Notes under the pieces: generated by a model
What the model was told of the DNA's origin: nothing
Database searches by the model: none
What the model saw: only the letters and a program-made list of their open reading frames with translations
In this document: in pieces, positions 31,601 to 40,831 of the stretch
Layout: every line of letters begins with the position of its first letter
How positions within the stretch are numbered: the first letter of the stretch is position 1
Position numbers and translations under genes: made by a program
DNA from: Polyodon spathula
Lineage: Eukaryota; Chordata; Actinopteri; Acipenseriformes; Polyodontidae
Direction: 5' to 3'
Length of the DNA: 64,000 nucleotides
Assembly (NCBI RefSeq): GCF_017654505.1
Contig: NC_054547.1
Span: 20,701,975-20,765,974, forward strand

Positions 31601-32071
31601 CACGATCATCTCCACCACCCTGGCTTTGGTGTTCAGCTCCGGGTTCAACCAACCCAGTGCGTAATCCTTCAGACGGTGGGCGATGGCTCGTGGGTGCTCC
31701 CCTACCGCAAACTGCTCCTCTCGGAATTTCTTCCGATACCCCTCCGGTGTGGCCCCCACGCGATTAAGGATGACGGTTTTCAGCGTGGGGTAATCCATCA
31801 TCCGATCCGGGGACAGCGTTCTCGCTGCTGCTTGCGCCTCCCCCGTGAGCTGAGGAAGCAGGTAACTAGCCCACCGGGCTGGATCCCACCCGGCCGAGGT
31901 CGCCATAGCTTCAAACACCTCCAAATAGGCGTCAGGTCGATCCTCGGCCGTCATTTTTGTGGGGCGTTGCAACTGGGGGTCTGGAGCTGCGGGTCTTGCC
32001 GCCCCCTGCACTGCTGCGGTGAGCGTCTGGCGCAGGAGGTCCATCATCGCCGCAAACTGCGTAGCATCCAT
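28514..32071 (-). CDS. gag-pol: Gmr1-A gag-pol (gag, protease, integrase, RT N-terminus)
   Basis: An open frame of 1185 codons; the last about 34 residues are read from the CR1 junction and are not original. Residues 1-200 are capsid-like. The zinc knuckle is Cys291-Cys294-His299-Cys304. Protease has DSG at 345-347. Integrase follows, with a zinc-binding His602/His609 and Cys639/Cys642 and catalytic Asp671, Asp730, Glu766 (35 residues between the last two). Then comes a KWQGPFEV segment near 902, and RT starting near 1010 with YPMPRVDDLLERL and catalytic Asp1106 in TLDLTKGYWQIP. Gag and pol share one frame, so no frameshift signal is needed. The start at 32071 is the first ATG after the primer binding site. 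Integrase-before-RT order marks the Gmr1 group. Confidence 0.94.
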   Translation of the reverse strand: MDATQFAAMMDLLRQTLTAAVQGAARPAAPDPQLQRPTKMTAEDRPDAYLEVFEAMATSAGWDPARWASYLLPQLTGEAQAAARTLSPDRMMDYPTLKTVILNRVGATPEGYRKKFREEQFAVGEHPRAIAHRLKDYALGWLNPELNTKARVVEMIVVERFLECLAPEPRLWVQRQAPDTLDRAVELAEQYQAAEPTPAKLPGRSAATGSSPQLAPERAKGLGGRGSPGFGRGVSAGAPGPGTGAGWGYPRAAAVSDRGLARTPYRRAPFMAPVFPPLFKTSGRETSPPRCWTCREVGHLSRDCPVMECDLSRPGRHVQLPQSLQHTGFVIPVTVDGTKTQALLDSGCSQSLVQESLISPGHKRILGRVHIKCIHGDVRSYPKINVCMTIGQQVTQVQVGLCPRLPVPVVLGRDCEQFKDWLAALTAPSSLLAKKEEVIGEIFPFRDPEWFCHRFKPRKTKRERRIAKNEGWQWRESEKFQVGAVGEESGGEVAEPAQGSGSAASARDRPDPELEAMGADFLARSRDFRLEQGRDDVLGRLFDQAAVVNGRVVEPRRAATYPHFEIDRDLLYRVDKLPQTGEVRHQLLIPQPFKEDLLQLAHAIPLSGHLGRDKTKARLVSRFFWLGLDGDVKRFCERCGECQKASPRAVPRAPLVPLPLVEAPFERIGMDIVGPLERSAAGYTHLLVILDYATRYPEAIPLRSMSAKSVANELVKVFSRVGIPKEILTDQGTNFMSRLIRGTCKLLGIKTIRTSVFHPQTDGLVERFNKTLKNMLRRFIRSDVRYWDQLIPPLLFAIREVPQASTGFSPFELLYGRRPRGVLDLVREMWEEQQDNSTNTVRYVLDLRKRLESVGKWAHDNLQQAQHRQETQYNRGARLRTFQPGDKVLLLLPSSESKLLAKWQGPFEVTRQVGKVDYEICQPERRTEKHIYHINLLKPWLQPEALLVAHADDVTDLGPDLSVLARKGSVQIAENLTPTQKCQARGLVAEFPDVFSSVPGQTRVAHHHIDIEPGALVRQRPYRIPERKRQVIKAEIDEMLRLGVIEESQSDWNSPIVLVDKPDGSTRFCIDFRRINEKSKFDAYPMPRVDDLLERLGTAHFMTTLDLTKGYWQIPLTPESRERTAFSTPFGLYQFRTMPFGLHGAPATFQRHLLFVRYCTQEIKMYIINIIWEILKLEKESMKKT

Positions 32072-32118
32072 GGCTCGTCTGCTCCTTCTATAGCTGCACT
32101 GCTTGGGGCAGTGCCAGT

Positions 32119-32138
32119 GAATCCCACTTCTGACACCA
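32119..32138 (-). promoter_or_regulatory. Gmr1-A primer binding site, tRNA-Leu type
   Basis: Two bases inside the 5' LTR the minus strand reads TGGTGTCAGAAGTGGGAT and continues TC. Its complement ends ATCCCACTTCTGACA plus CCA, which from memory is the 3' end of vertebrate tRNA-Leu(CAA). The position and the TGG start fit a minus-strand primer site. Confidence 0.8.
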
Positions 32139-32140
32139 CG

Positions 32141-32854
32141 TGTGGAAGGGGTGTGGGTAATTCACTGACAAGGAGACAGACAGGTGTATTTGGAAACACC
32201 ACACAGGTGCCCAGTTTTATTTTAGGCCGGCTCTTTTTCTTTCCTTGTATTTTTTTTTTTCTCTCCGGTAGAGGGCACTGTTGACCGTGGGCTGCCTATC
32301 AACGATGATAGACAGCACCACGGAAATACCACAGCTGGTACACGACCTGCAAATGCACTCGCAGGTGCTCAAAGAAATAATAATGAAAACAGAAGGCGAA
32401 AAGAACAAGGGAAAATAAAACAGTAATAAAACTACAAATAAAAGGTGCTGCACTCGGCAGCGTTATCCCGGTCGCCGCTACCCGCACGACCCGGATCACC
32501 GTCCTACTCTCTCGGCTATCTCGCCTGCTCTTTCACAATACGCCGGGGTCTGCCCAAGGGTTCCCCGCTCTCTCTCTCTGTCTCGCTGATTCCCGGTCCC
32601 GAATCAAAGTGTCCGCACCCTTAGCGCGTCTAAGTGGGCAGACCTGAGGAAACAACAGAGCGTTATTTTATAGGACCGACAATCACCCAAGACCCGCCTC
32701 TCGGCCATTCAGAGAGGGGGAAAGTCCACACTCACACTTTCCCACCTCCCCGTGTCACTGCCATGACTCACAGGCGGTTGTTGGGCGACTGCCGCCCTCT
32801 TCCTGCAGCCCGTGAACACGCCAGCAGAGTCAGCACAGATCTCTCCCTGTTACA
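32141..32854 (-). repeat. Gmr1-A 5' LTR
   Basis: 714 bp, nearly identical to the 3' LTR, with TATA box at 32672-32662 on minus. It is followed on the right by a (CA)n tract. Confidence 0.93.
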
Positions 32855-32861
32855 TACACAT

Positions 32862-32862
32862 A

Positions 32863-32900
<38 letters not shown>
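32862..32900. repeat. (CA)n microsatellite
   Basis: TACACATACACACATA, then an almost pure CA run, directly flanking the Gmr1-A 5' LTR. Confidence 0.95.
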
Positions 32901-32902
<2 letters not shown>

Positions 32903-32904
32903 GA

Positions 32905-33112
32905 GACATTAGTGCTTCTTCACTTGGAGCTTATGTAGAGTAGTGCTTGGAGCGCTGTGCTCTTGTCTGGAAGGTTGAAAATTCTATCACAGGTGAGGAA
33001 CACACTGCTTCTTTACCTAGATTGGTCCAGTAAAAAATCCAACTGTATCAATGAGTAATTGTAAATTGGCTTGGTTTAGGGTGTCTGCGTAGAAATAAAA
33101 TAATAATTTTCT
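32905..33112 (+). mobile_element. tRNA-derived SINE with the fish V-SINE/L2-type tail
   Basis: The head has weak polymerase III box-like words (TAGTGCTTGGAGCG and GGTTGAAAATTC). The tail reads AATTGTAAATTGGCTTGG, then GTCTGCGTAGAAATAAAATA, a decayed form of the TGTAA...GCTTTGGATAAAAGCGTCTGCTAAAT tail seen in many fish SINEs and their partner L2 LINEs. The copy is old and inactive. Confidence 0.6.
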
Positions 33113-33166
33113 GGCTTGGATGGGAGACGGCTTGGCAGTACCACGTACTTTAAACGTTTCTTTGGA
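33113..33166 (+). pseudogene. 5S rRNA-like fragment (3' half)
   Basis: The stretch with CTTGGATGGGAGACGGCTTG, then GCAGTACCACGTACTTTAAAC, resembles the 3' half of vertebrate 5S rRNA, including the intermediate element GGATGGG and part of box C. The 5' half is missing and several bases differ. It could be a 5S pseudogene piece or part of a 5S-derived SINE fused to the preceding tail. Confidence 0.55.
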
Positions 33167-34262
33167 GTTTTACTCGGTGGTGTAGTCGGGGGTATATCCA
33201 AGTAAACGGCGTTTACCCACTTTGAATTTGGGCAATATATATTTTACCCACTTCACATGTAAGGGATACAGAGTTTACTCACTTCTGGTCTCTTGTGATG
33301 TGCAAATCCCGTGTTAAAGACAATATATTTTAACGGCTGTGTTGTGTTCAGAGAATGTGAGCAGAGCGAAGCGGTGACCATTCACCGCTCAATATCCACC
33401 GCTCTGCTCAGGAAGAAAGGAATACCATTGTCCTTATTAAACCCATACTTTGACCCAAGTAAAAAAAAAATCCCTAGCTAAAAGGAAAACGCCAGCAAAG
33501 AAAATGCCGACATAAAGTGCTCAGAGAACTTACTAATTGAATTCGAAGACGCTTTCTCATTATTATTGTTTGGTACTGAAAACATTAGCTTTGTACAGGG
33601 CTTATTTGTATCCGAATATCTCATAGGATGCCCAAAGCAACCCACGACACATATGGGTGAGTCGACGGGGCTGACGGACCACCCTGTGCTAATGTATGAA
33701 CTATCCTTAAGAGTGCAGAAAATATAAACCATGTTCTCAGCTCTGTATTGGGCATAACAATAGAACTGTATAAGAACAATAACCGCAGACAGAGGGACAC
33801 ACACACGGATGACGTTTCTTCATTTTTATATGACACAAATGCAGCTCCACAATCGGGAATATATTATGCCAGCGGGACTCAACAGAAAAGAATTAACTAT
33901 TAATTCCAATAAATATATAAAAGTTAAAAATAATTAAATAAACAAAATTAATTCAAAAGTTGTGTATGCTGATGCGCTGGGGAGGTCAAATCAAGGCTGA
34001 TCCTCAGAGCCAGCATTGCATGATAATATAAATATTAGTTTATATAAAATAATGTTAATTAGAATTAATATAGATTTAAAGATATAAGTAAAAATTATGT
34101 CACAATATGTAGAACACAGTTACATCACGTAAGAATAAACCATGGATTTGAATATAAACAATAACATGTTGTTGTCATGCCTTCAAACACCTGTAAGTAT
34201 AAGAGTTTAGATGCAAAACGCGATATACGCCATTTGCACCAAAACTGAGCTAAAAGCAGGAT
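33167..34262. other. No gene recognised
   Basis: AT-rich intergenic or intronic DNA. The open frame at 33804-33478 on minus has no recognisable domain. Nothing else is supported. Confidence 0.5.
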
Positions 34263-34664
34263 TACACTGTGTAACAAATCTTTTTTTTTTATGTTCCTGG
34301 TAGTAAGTGTTATTTCCTAATTGTTTATGCCTCAAAAGTATAGAAAATGGCTATTATTCCCCACAAACTTTGCTTTTGTGACCAGGACAGTGATATTTCA
34401 AAATAGCACTATTTCCAATGGGAAAATGGGCAAATGTGTGTCTTTTCATTCACATAAAGTCAGAAAAAAACAACATATGAATCCAAATTAACATGTATTT
34501 ATACTAAAGTAATACAAAGATGACTACAAAAGATTTAGAAGTGAGTAGTTTTTCGAGATTTACAGTTATACTAATAGCCATTTTCTATACTTTTGAGGCA
34601 TAAGCAATTATGAAATAACACTTACTACCCAGGAACAAAAATTGTGTTACATAGTGTTATTTAT
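34263..34664. mobile_element. MITE-like element with long terminal inverted repeats
   Basis: The left arm (about 34263-34357) and right arm (about 34572-34664) are reverse complements over roughly 85-90 bp with few mismatches. Shared words are TGTAACA at the tips, CCTGGTAGTAAGTGTTATTT and CTCAAAAGTATAGAAAATGG. About 215 bp of non-coding sequence lies between. No transposase is encoded. I cannot assign a superfamily because no clear target duplication is visible. Confidence 0.8.
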
Positions 34665-35500
34665 CTCACAGTGCCTACTTTCTGTTCAGTGTCCTTTGTC
34701 CTCAAAAACGATATACACCACGTTACATATAACTTAAATGATGGTTTCTTTCCATAACGCACTAATCAGACATCCACTGAGCCAATAGGCGTGCAATATC
34801 ACAGTCATGTGACCCTATTGTGACAGAGCCCAGGAGGAGTATATTAGCGTATTTAATCTCGTAAATTGTGATTTTATGATTTTAAATGATGAATAATTAT
34901 TTAAAAATGCAACCAAGTCAATTTTGTAACGGGTTGTAGCAATGGTGAATAAGCATTCACAAATATTACTGAAAACTGTCACTCGATAGGAACTGTGAAA
35001 CCTCCCTTTATCTCCCTTGCAGTGCCAACCCTATTTAATGGTGTTTTACTTTTGTGTTCTCCCTCTGTGCGGGATGTGGAGTTTATCGTTTGAATTTACT
35101 GAAACGCATTGCATCATTAGAAGTAAGTGTAAAGTGATTTTACAAAATTGTGGAGATTTATACTTGGTTAATACGACCCTGACCTAAAGATGTCATTAGC
35201 AAAGGGGGGCGGTTGTACTAAGGAACAATAGGTCACGTTTTACTAAACATTTTGAAACATAACACGATTAAAGCTTGGGACTCACTGTCTGTAGATTGGT
35301 GGTGTTTACATTGTTGTCAGCACATTTTAAGTGATTGAAAGCTGAAATTACTTTTTTAAAAACACACTTTTCTTACAGCAATACAGTATTGGTGAGCGAT
35401 AATCAGTTTGTTTGAAAACCAGGCTTTAATCACTGATAATAGGTGCACAGCCAGTGATTCCATGAGTGCTCCAGGGCTCAATCACCAATGGGAAAATAAG
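34665..35500. other. No gene recognised
   Basis: AT-rich sequence with no coding or RNA gene signal between the MITE and DIRS-3. Confidence 0.5.
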
Positions 35501-35690
35501 GTTCCCTTTCAATTCGAAGATGCCCACCAAACATATACGCCTGCCTATCGGTAGGTTTCACTGAACTCTTACTATCAAAGCTGCCGATAGGCTCCCTTCC
35601 CCCAATGACCTCCTTGGTCCCGCCTACCAAGGGGATAAAACCGTCACTCAAGGAAGGATCGACCTCTTTTTCGCTTCTCAAGTAGGTAAG
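35501..35690. repeat. DIRS-3 left inverted terminal repeat
   Basis: Complementary to the right ITR: CCTATCGGTAGGTTTCACTG, TACTATCAAAGCTGCC, TTGGTCCCGCCTACCAAGGG, ATCCTTCCTTGAG-type words recur inverted at about 40690-40825. Confidence 0.8.
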
Positions 35691-36456
35691 ATAAGACCAT
35701 CTGTGTTGCACTGAGCCCTCTTTTATTACTTTTATTACTGCGCTGAACTTGCTGTTAGTTCCCTTGCACTTTGTTTTGAAAGCTGACTTGCCTCTTTCAA
35801 GGAATCAGTACTTCCTAAGCCGTAGCCTTTTTTTCTTTTTCTAATAACTGTACTTTCAGCACATGCTCGCTTGCGGAGTGAATGTGTGTCTTTCACCCCC
35901 TCTTTTACTTGGGAGAGCGCTGTTATTCCACGGGGCTGGGCCTGCCTTGTCCCCATTGTGGAGTTAGCCTACCAGCCGCCTTCGGGGCCACCGGTCAGGG
36001 CCTTGTTGTTTTGATTGTGCTGCGCGTCCTCGCGCTGGGTTGCGCAGAGGGCTAGCTGCAGCGCGGCTGCTTACAGCCTGAACCAGCCGTGTATTCCTCA
36101 CCAGTGCCAGCCACGGTGCTGAGTTCAGAAATCTTTTGCCGGTTGCGTTGGCCAAGTACCACGTGTATTGGGCCTTACAATCAAACAGACAACATGCTGT
36201 CCCCCATCTGTACTGTACTGTACTATTTCTGTATTATTGTGTATTATTGCTATATTGCTGTCAGTTACCCGCCCCAGCTTCGGCCCTTGTGTCATGTTTG
36301 TGCTGGTGCAAGTGGTGTGCACAGTACTCAGTGCCTGCAATAGACGTGGTAGTCGGTGCAAGTAGTGAACTCGCTACGTGGGGTAGCCGATACATTACAC
36401 GCGTGCTGTTAGGCCCCTGTGTTATGCACTTCCACTGTGAGCGCCCTTAGCACGCT

Positions 36457-36830
36457 GTGCAACCCAGCGATGACGGGCAGGGTTGGTTTCATGCCTGCGA
36501 GGCCTGTGAGACTAACATCCCGCAGCAAGACAGGCATACCCTGTGTGCTCAGTGCTTAGGCAACGAACACGCCACTTTAGCCCTACAAGCAGGGGCCTAC
36601 TGCAGCATCTGGGCGACTTCTCAGGGGAGGGGTTCTACTCGAGATACTTTCTGGTGCCGAAGAAGGACGGCAGCTTTCATCCCATCCTGGACCTGCGGCT
36701 CCTCAACCGGTTTTTGAAACAGAGAAGGTTCCAAATGCTGGCTCATCGTCACATACTCTAGTCTGTCTGGCCAGGCAACTGGTTTACCACGGTTGACTTG
36801 CGGGATGCGTATTTTCAGATGACAGAGTAG
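36457..36830 (+). pseudogene. DIRS-3 gag N-terminus fused to an RT fragment
   Basis: The frame from 36457 encodes WFHACEACETNIPQQDRHTL, then CAQCLGNEHATLALQAG, the shared DIRS gag cysteine motif (CxxC ... CxxCLGxEHA). At about 36600 it jumps to RT sequence, FYSRYFLVPKKDGSFHPILD and then WFTTVDLRDAYFQM with the first catalytic aspartate, in another frame and with an in-frame stop. The rest of gag and the RT palm with YxDD are deleted. Confidence 0.8.
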
Positions 36831-36887
36831 CAACTCTCCAGCACCAACTCTCCCTGTTTTCGATCAAGGGTACCCCTTGTCTTGTGC

Positions 36888-37811
36888 GAGAAACTACTGG
36901 GTCTGATGGCCGCAGTGATATCAGCCATCGAGCTGGGCTTACTTTGTATGTGCCCCCTGCAAGCATGGCTCAATGTGTTTCACCTGCATCCCAAGCGCGA
37001 CAGACACCATCGGCTGACAGTGTGTCTTCTGTGCTCGACGGCCGTGCGCTGGTGGAGGATGACCTCTCACCTGCGCCAATTGGTCCGAATGGGAGTGGTT
37101 TCCAACCGCAGGGTAGTGACGACTGACGCCTCCAACTTGGGTTGGAGTGTAGTCTGCAAAGGCAGAGGAGTCAGCGGGTCCTGGTCGGGCCGCTGGACGT
37201 CCCTGCGTATCAATATGCTGGAGTTGCAGGTGGTTCTCCTTGCTCTCTAGCGCTTCCTACCTGTGCTGCGCAACAAGCTTGTGTTGATCCGCATGGACAA
37301 CACATCAGTGGTGACGTATGTCAACCACCAGGGTGGCCTTCGGTCCCCGGGGCTGCATCGCCTAGCCTTCAGGCTTTTGACTTGGGCCCAAAGGAACTTG
37401 CTGTTCCTTCGGGCAACGTATGTCCTGGGAGTGGACAATTGGGCAGCGGACCTCCTTTCGAGGGAGGGTCCACACCCATCGGAGTGGGGGCTCCACCCTC
37501 ATGTGGTGGAGCGCATTTGGGAACAGTTCGGAAAGGCACAGGTCGATCTCTTAGCCTTGGCGGAGATGACACATTGCCCCCTGTGGTACTCCCTCCACCA
37601 CTTCTGCGGTCCCCTTGGCATCGACGCCCCAGCCCATGTATGGCACAGAGCGCTCCTTTACTCATTCCCGCCTCTGCTATTACCCCTGGCCTTTCTCGAA
37701 AAGGTCTGGTCAGGGAAGGCGTCAGTTCTCCTAGTGGCCCAGGAGAATCTGGTTCTCGACCCTGTGACAGCTATTGAACGGCCCGCCTTGGGAGATTCCG
37801 CTTCGACTTGA
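36888..37811 (+). pseudogene. DIRS-3 RT thumb and RNase H
   Basis: The frame 36882-37250 covers KLLGLMAAVISAIELGLL and RRVVTTDASNLGWSVV (first RNase H aspartate) up to the glutamate in NMLELQVVLLAL. A stop interrupts there. The frame 37263-37811 continues with RMDNTSVVTYVNHQGGL, ATYVLGVDNWAADLLSR and a long tail ending near ALGDSAST. All three RNase H acidic residues are readable across the two frames, but the stop splits the gene. Confidence 0.82.
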
Positions 37812-37954
37812 TCTCCTCAGTCAGACAAGAGGCACGCTTTGGCACCCGGAGCCGGGCAGGCTCCAGCTGTGAGTCTGGCCCCTGAAAGGGACCTCTGGTC
37901 AGCCTTAGGGCTGTCGAACGCGGGTGATGGTACCTTGCAGAGTGCTAGGGTGCA

Positions 37955-38880
37955 TTCTGTTAGGTCGTTGTACGCCTATAAGTGGAAGTAATTCCAGAAT
38001 TGGTGCCAGACTAATGGTCCTGACCTAATCTCTTGTTCCATGTCTGTCATCTTGCAGTTTCTGCAAGATCTGTGTGAGGCTGGTAGATCACCTTCCACAC
38101 TGAAGGTTTACCTAGCGGCTATTTCTGCTTGCCATGCCCCCATTGACTCAGTGTCCCCGGGCGCACATTTTCTGGCTACGCAGTTTCTCCAAGGTGCTCG
38201 GTGGTTGGGCCCTCCTAGGAGGGCTACTCTCCCCGAATGGAGCCTTGAGGTTGTACTGGAGGCTCTCACGCAGGCCCCGTTTGAGCCTATATACTCCATT
38301 GAGTTGAAGTATCTGTCTATGAAGTCAGTCCTCTTTGCTATCACCTCTGCGAAGCAGGTTAGTGAGCTGCAGGCGCTGTCTGTGCATAGCTCCTGCATGC
38401 GTATTTGGGTTGATGGTAGCAGAGTGTCACTGCGTGCAAACCCTACTTTCCTCCCCAAGGTGGTCACAGCCTTCCACATTAATCAGTCTGTGGAACTGGA
38501 GTCTTTTCATCCACCACTGTTTACTTCAAAGGAGGATAGGAAGTTGAATTTCTTCAACTGATGAGAGCATTGCGTCATTCTGACCAGCTATTTGTCTGCC
38601 ACTGGACACGGACCCTGGGACAGCCCCTTTCGAAGCAGCGACTGTCGCATTGGAGTGAGGACACAATCACGACTGTGTATGATGGTGCTGGTTTACTCCC
38701 GTCTGGGCGGGTAGCCACACATTCCACAAGAGGTGTGGCTACGTCATGGGCCTCTTTAGAGGTTCCTCCATGGCTGAGATTTGTAATGCGGCTATCTGGG
38801 CTATGACGAATACTTTTTCCAGGTTCTATCACCTTAATGTGATAGATCCCTCATTGCCTTCAGTGGGCATAAGGGTCCTT
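37955..38880 (+). pseudogene. DIRS-3 tyrosine recombinase, frameshifted
   Basis: N-terminal sequence begins near 37955 (VRSLYAYKWK, then a stop). The frame 38040-38561 gives FLQDLCEAGRSPSTLKVYLA and the catalytic arginine region ITSAKQVSELQAL, in which the expected arginine is lysine. The frame changes at 38561, where MRALRHSDQLFVCHW and THSTRGVATSWAS (HxxR box) follow, and changes again near 38765 to SSMAEICNAAIWAMTNTFS and FYHLNVIDP with the tyrosine. The K-for-R change and the frameshifts make it inactive. Confidence 0.83.
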
Positions 38881-38890
38881 GAGGTGGCAT

Positions 38891-40515
38891 CATAAGAACA
38901 TAAGAAAGTTTACAAACGAGAGGAGGCCATTCGGCCCATCTTGCTCGTTTTGGTTGTTAGTAGCTTATTGATCCCAGAATTTCATCAAGCAGCTTCTTGA
39001 AGGATCCCAAGGTGTCAGCTGAAACAACATTACTGGGGAGTTGATTCCAGACCCTCACGATTCTCTGTGTAAAAAAAAGTGAATCCTATTTTCTGTTCTG
39101 AATGCCCCTTTGTCTAATCTCCATTTGTGACCCCTGTTGTCCTTGTTTTGATGTGGTCTCCCTTCTGTTTTTTTGTAGATTTCTCCCCCCTTCCTTTCTA
39201 GTTTAAATGCTTCTGAACCTGCTAGAGGATCTTTTCACCAAGTAGACTAGTTCCCTTTTTATTTAAGTGCAGTCCGCCCCATCTATACAGATAGTCCTTG
39301 TTGTAGAATATGGTTCAATGAACAAAATAGGTGAAGCCTTCCCTTGTGCACCACATCTTCAGCTATGCATTTAGATTAATTATTTCCAGCTGTCCATATG
39401 GTTCTTTGCAAGGTGTCGGCAGTATCCCAGAAAATACCATAGTTTTGGTTTTGTTTTTTAATTTCCTTCCTAGCTCTCTGAATTTGTTTTGCAGAGATTT
39501 TGGTCTGCTTTCCAATGTTGTTTGTGCCAATGTGGAGTACTACTACCCATCTCCAGTTTGTTCTAGGAGCCTGTCCACGTTCTCAGTGATGTGCGTGACG
39601 AAGGCTCCCGGAAGGCAGCACACTGTCGTAGTAAGGGGGTCCAAACTGCGAATTGAACTTGCTGTGTTTCTCAATATGGAGTCCCCAACAATCATAACCT
39701 CCCTTCTTTTTGCTGTCTGGTCACCACTGTCAGTAGGGTCCTGGATGTTGTTCCTTTCGTTCTCTTGATGTTGGTTTTGCTCATCAAAATTTTTAAGTGA
39801 CTCAAATTTGTTGGATGTTTTGATTTCTGGTGGTTGTGTTTGATGAAGTTTCTTTTTTTCCCTGCTTCTGCCTACCTGAACCCAGCTGTTCTGACCTTCT
39901 ATCTCCCTGATGGCTTTCAGTCTGTTAGGGGTGGTGCAGACTTCCATGAATTGTGGGTGTGCCAGCTCCTCAAGATCCTGTTGCTGTCTCATTTCTTCCA
40001 GCTCCATTTCTAGCCTACTTACTAGTTTATGCAAGTCCTGGATCGTGTGGCACTTTACGCACACTTGGTTTAGCTCTGCTGGGTTTTCTCGGAATCATGC
40101 AACTGTCACAGATTATTGGCTTGAAGACCATGTTAATAATTATTTTTTTTTTTTTTTGAAGTTTAGTTTATCTTCTGCAGCTGTCAACCTGCTTCTAAGC
40201 TGCTTCTAAACTGCTCTGCACTTTTCCACGCCTGTACTTCTGACTGCCTCGTTTATAGCTGCATTGTTCTGTTGTGCTGTTGGCTCCTCCCCTCACCCTT
40301 GTCTCGGAACAGCGCTGAATTTGAATCAGCTGCTCTGAGTTTCAGCGTGTTTGTTATCAGAAAATCACATCAGCTGTTTGACTTTGAGCTGCAGTGTTTT
40401 CACAATTTCCTGTGTATTCTGATTAAAGCAATTAAAGATGTAATTTCGCCTTACTGCTTCTAAACTGCTCTGCACTTTTCCATACCTGTACTTCTCCAAC
40501 GCTGTCGATGGGAAG
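38891..40515 (-). mobile_element. Internally deleted CR1 in DIRS-3
   Basis: Read on minus: 5' leader (40515-40130) with a duplicated GCTTCTAAACTGCTCTGCAC block, ORF1 (40064-39543), the region between the ORFs, then an abrupt jump near 39135 to the last about 240 bp of the element, ending in CATAAGAA units at 38891. Almost all of ORF2 is missing. Both sides of the jump carry GTCCTTGTTT (plus strand), suggesting a deletion between 10-bp direct repeats. Confidence 0.87.
39543..40064 (-). pseudogene. CR1 ORF1 fragment with esterase motif
   Basis: 173 codons. It starts CVKCHTIQDLHKLVSRLEME (second half of the Cys motif and a coiled coil), then a polar linker, then VMIVGDSILRNTASSIRSLD, which matches the GDS nucleophile block of SGNH-type esterases reported in CR1 ORF1 proteins. 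It stops at LEQTGDG, where the copy at 47790 continues with VVVIHIGTNN (the GxN block). The stop and the loss of upstream frame make it a relic. Confidence 0.78.
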
Positions 40516-40564
40516 ACATGCTGTCGTTCTTCGCTCCCTCGCGACAGCTCTGGTATTCTTTTTC

Positions 40565-40665
40565 CCATAGATGATGTTTGATGGCCATCTTCTAATTGAA
40601 AGGGAATGCTAGTTTACCTACCGTAAACCTGGTTCCCTGAAAGAGAAGGTGGCCACCAACCACAA
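40565..40665. repeat. DIRS-3 internal complementary region
   Basis: GATGGCCATCTTCTAATTGAAAGGGAAT is the complement of the left tip at 35501-35530. It runs straight into GCTAGTTTACCTACCGTAAACCTGGTTCCCTGAAAG-type sequence (40610-40650), the complement of the right tip at 41860-41898. Confidence 0.85.
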
Positions 40666-40831
40666 GATAGAGTCGGTCATCATCACGGTTTCATCTCAAA
40701 GTGGTCGATCCTTCCCTGAGTGATGGTTTTATCCCCTTGGTAGGCGGGACCGAGGAGGTTATCGGGGGAAGGGGCCTATTTGGCAGCTTTGATAGTAATA
40801 GCTCAGTGACACCTACCAATATGCAGGCGTA

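Larger units (their letters stand above)
26246..32854 (-). mobile_element. Gmr1-A: Ty3/Gypsy LTR element with integrase before RT
   Basis: A minus-strand element of 6.6 kb including an inserted CR1. The LTRs (5' LTR 32141-32854, 3' LTR 26246-26955) differ mainly by a small T-run indel. A primer binding site adjoins the 5' LTR, a polypurine tract the 3' LTR, and between them lies one gag-pol frame (32071-28514) continued at 27856-26999. Domain order is capsid, CCHC knuckle, protease, integrase, RT, RNase H. Ordinary Ty3/Gypsy elements have RT-RNase H before integrase. The reversed order is the published property of the Gmr1-like group of fish and other deuterostomes. Near-identical LTRs and a long open frame indicate a recent insertion. 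A CR1 fragment at 27857-28606 disrupts RT. Confidence 0.93.

Noticed and set aside
28560..32284. Long plus-strand frames opposite Gmr1-A gag-pol
   Set aside because: Antisense shadows of a GC-rich coding frame; no independent motifs.
35735..36361. Open frames in the DIRS-3 leader (for example 36136-36450)
   Set aside because: They precede the gag cysteine motif, have no homology between DIRS copies at protein level, and overlap in several frames; treated as untranslated leader.
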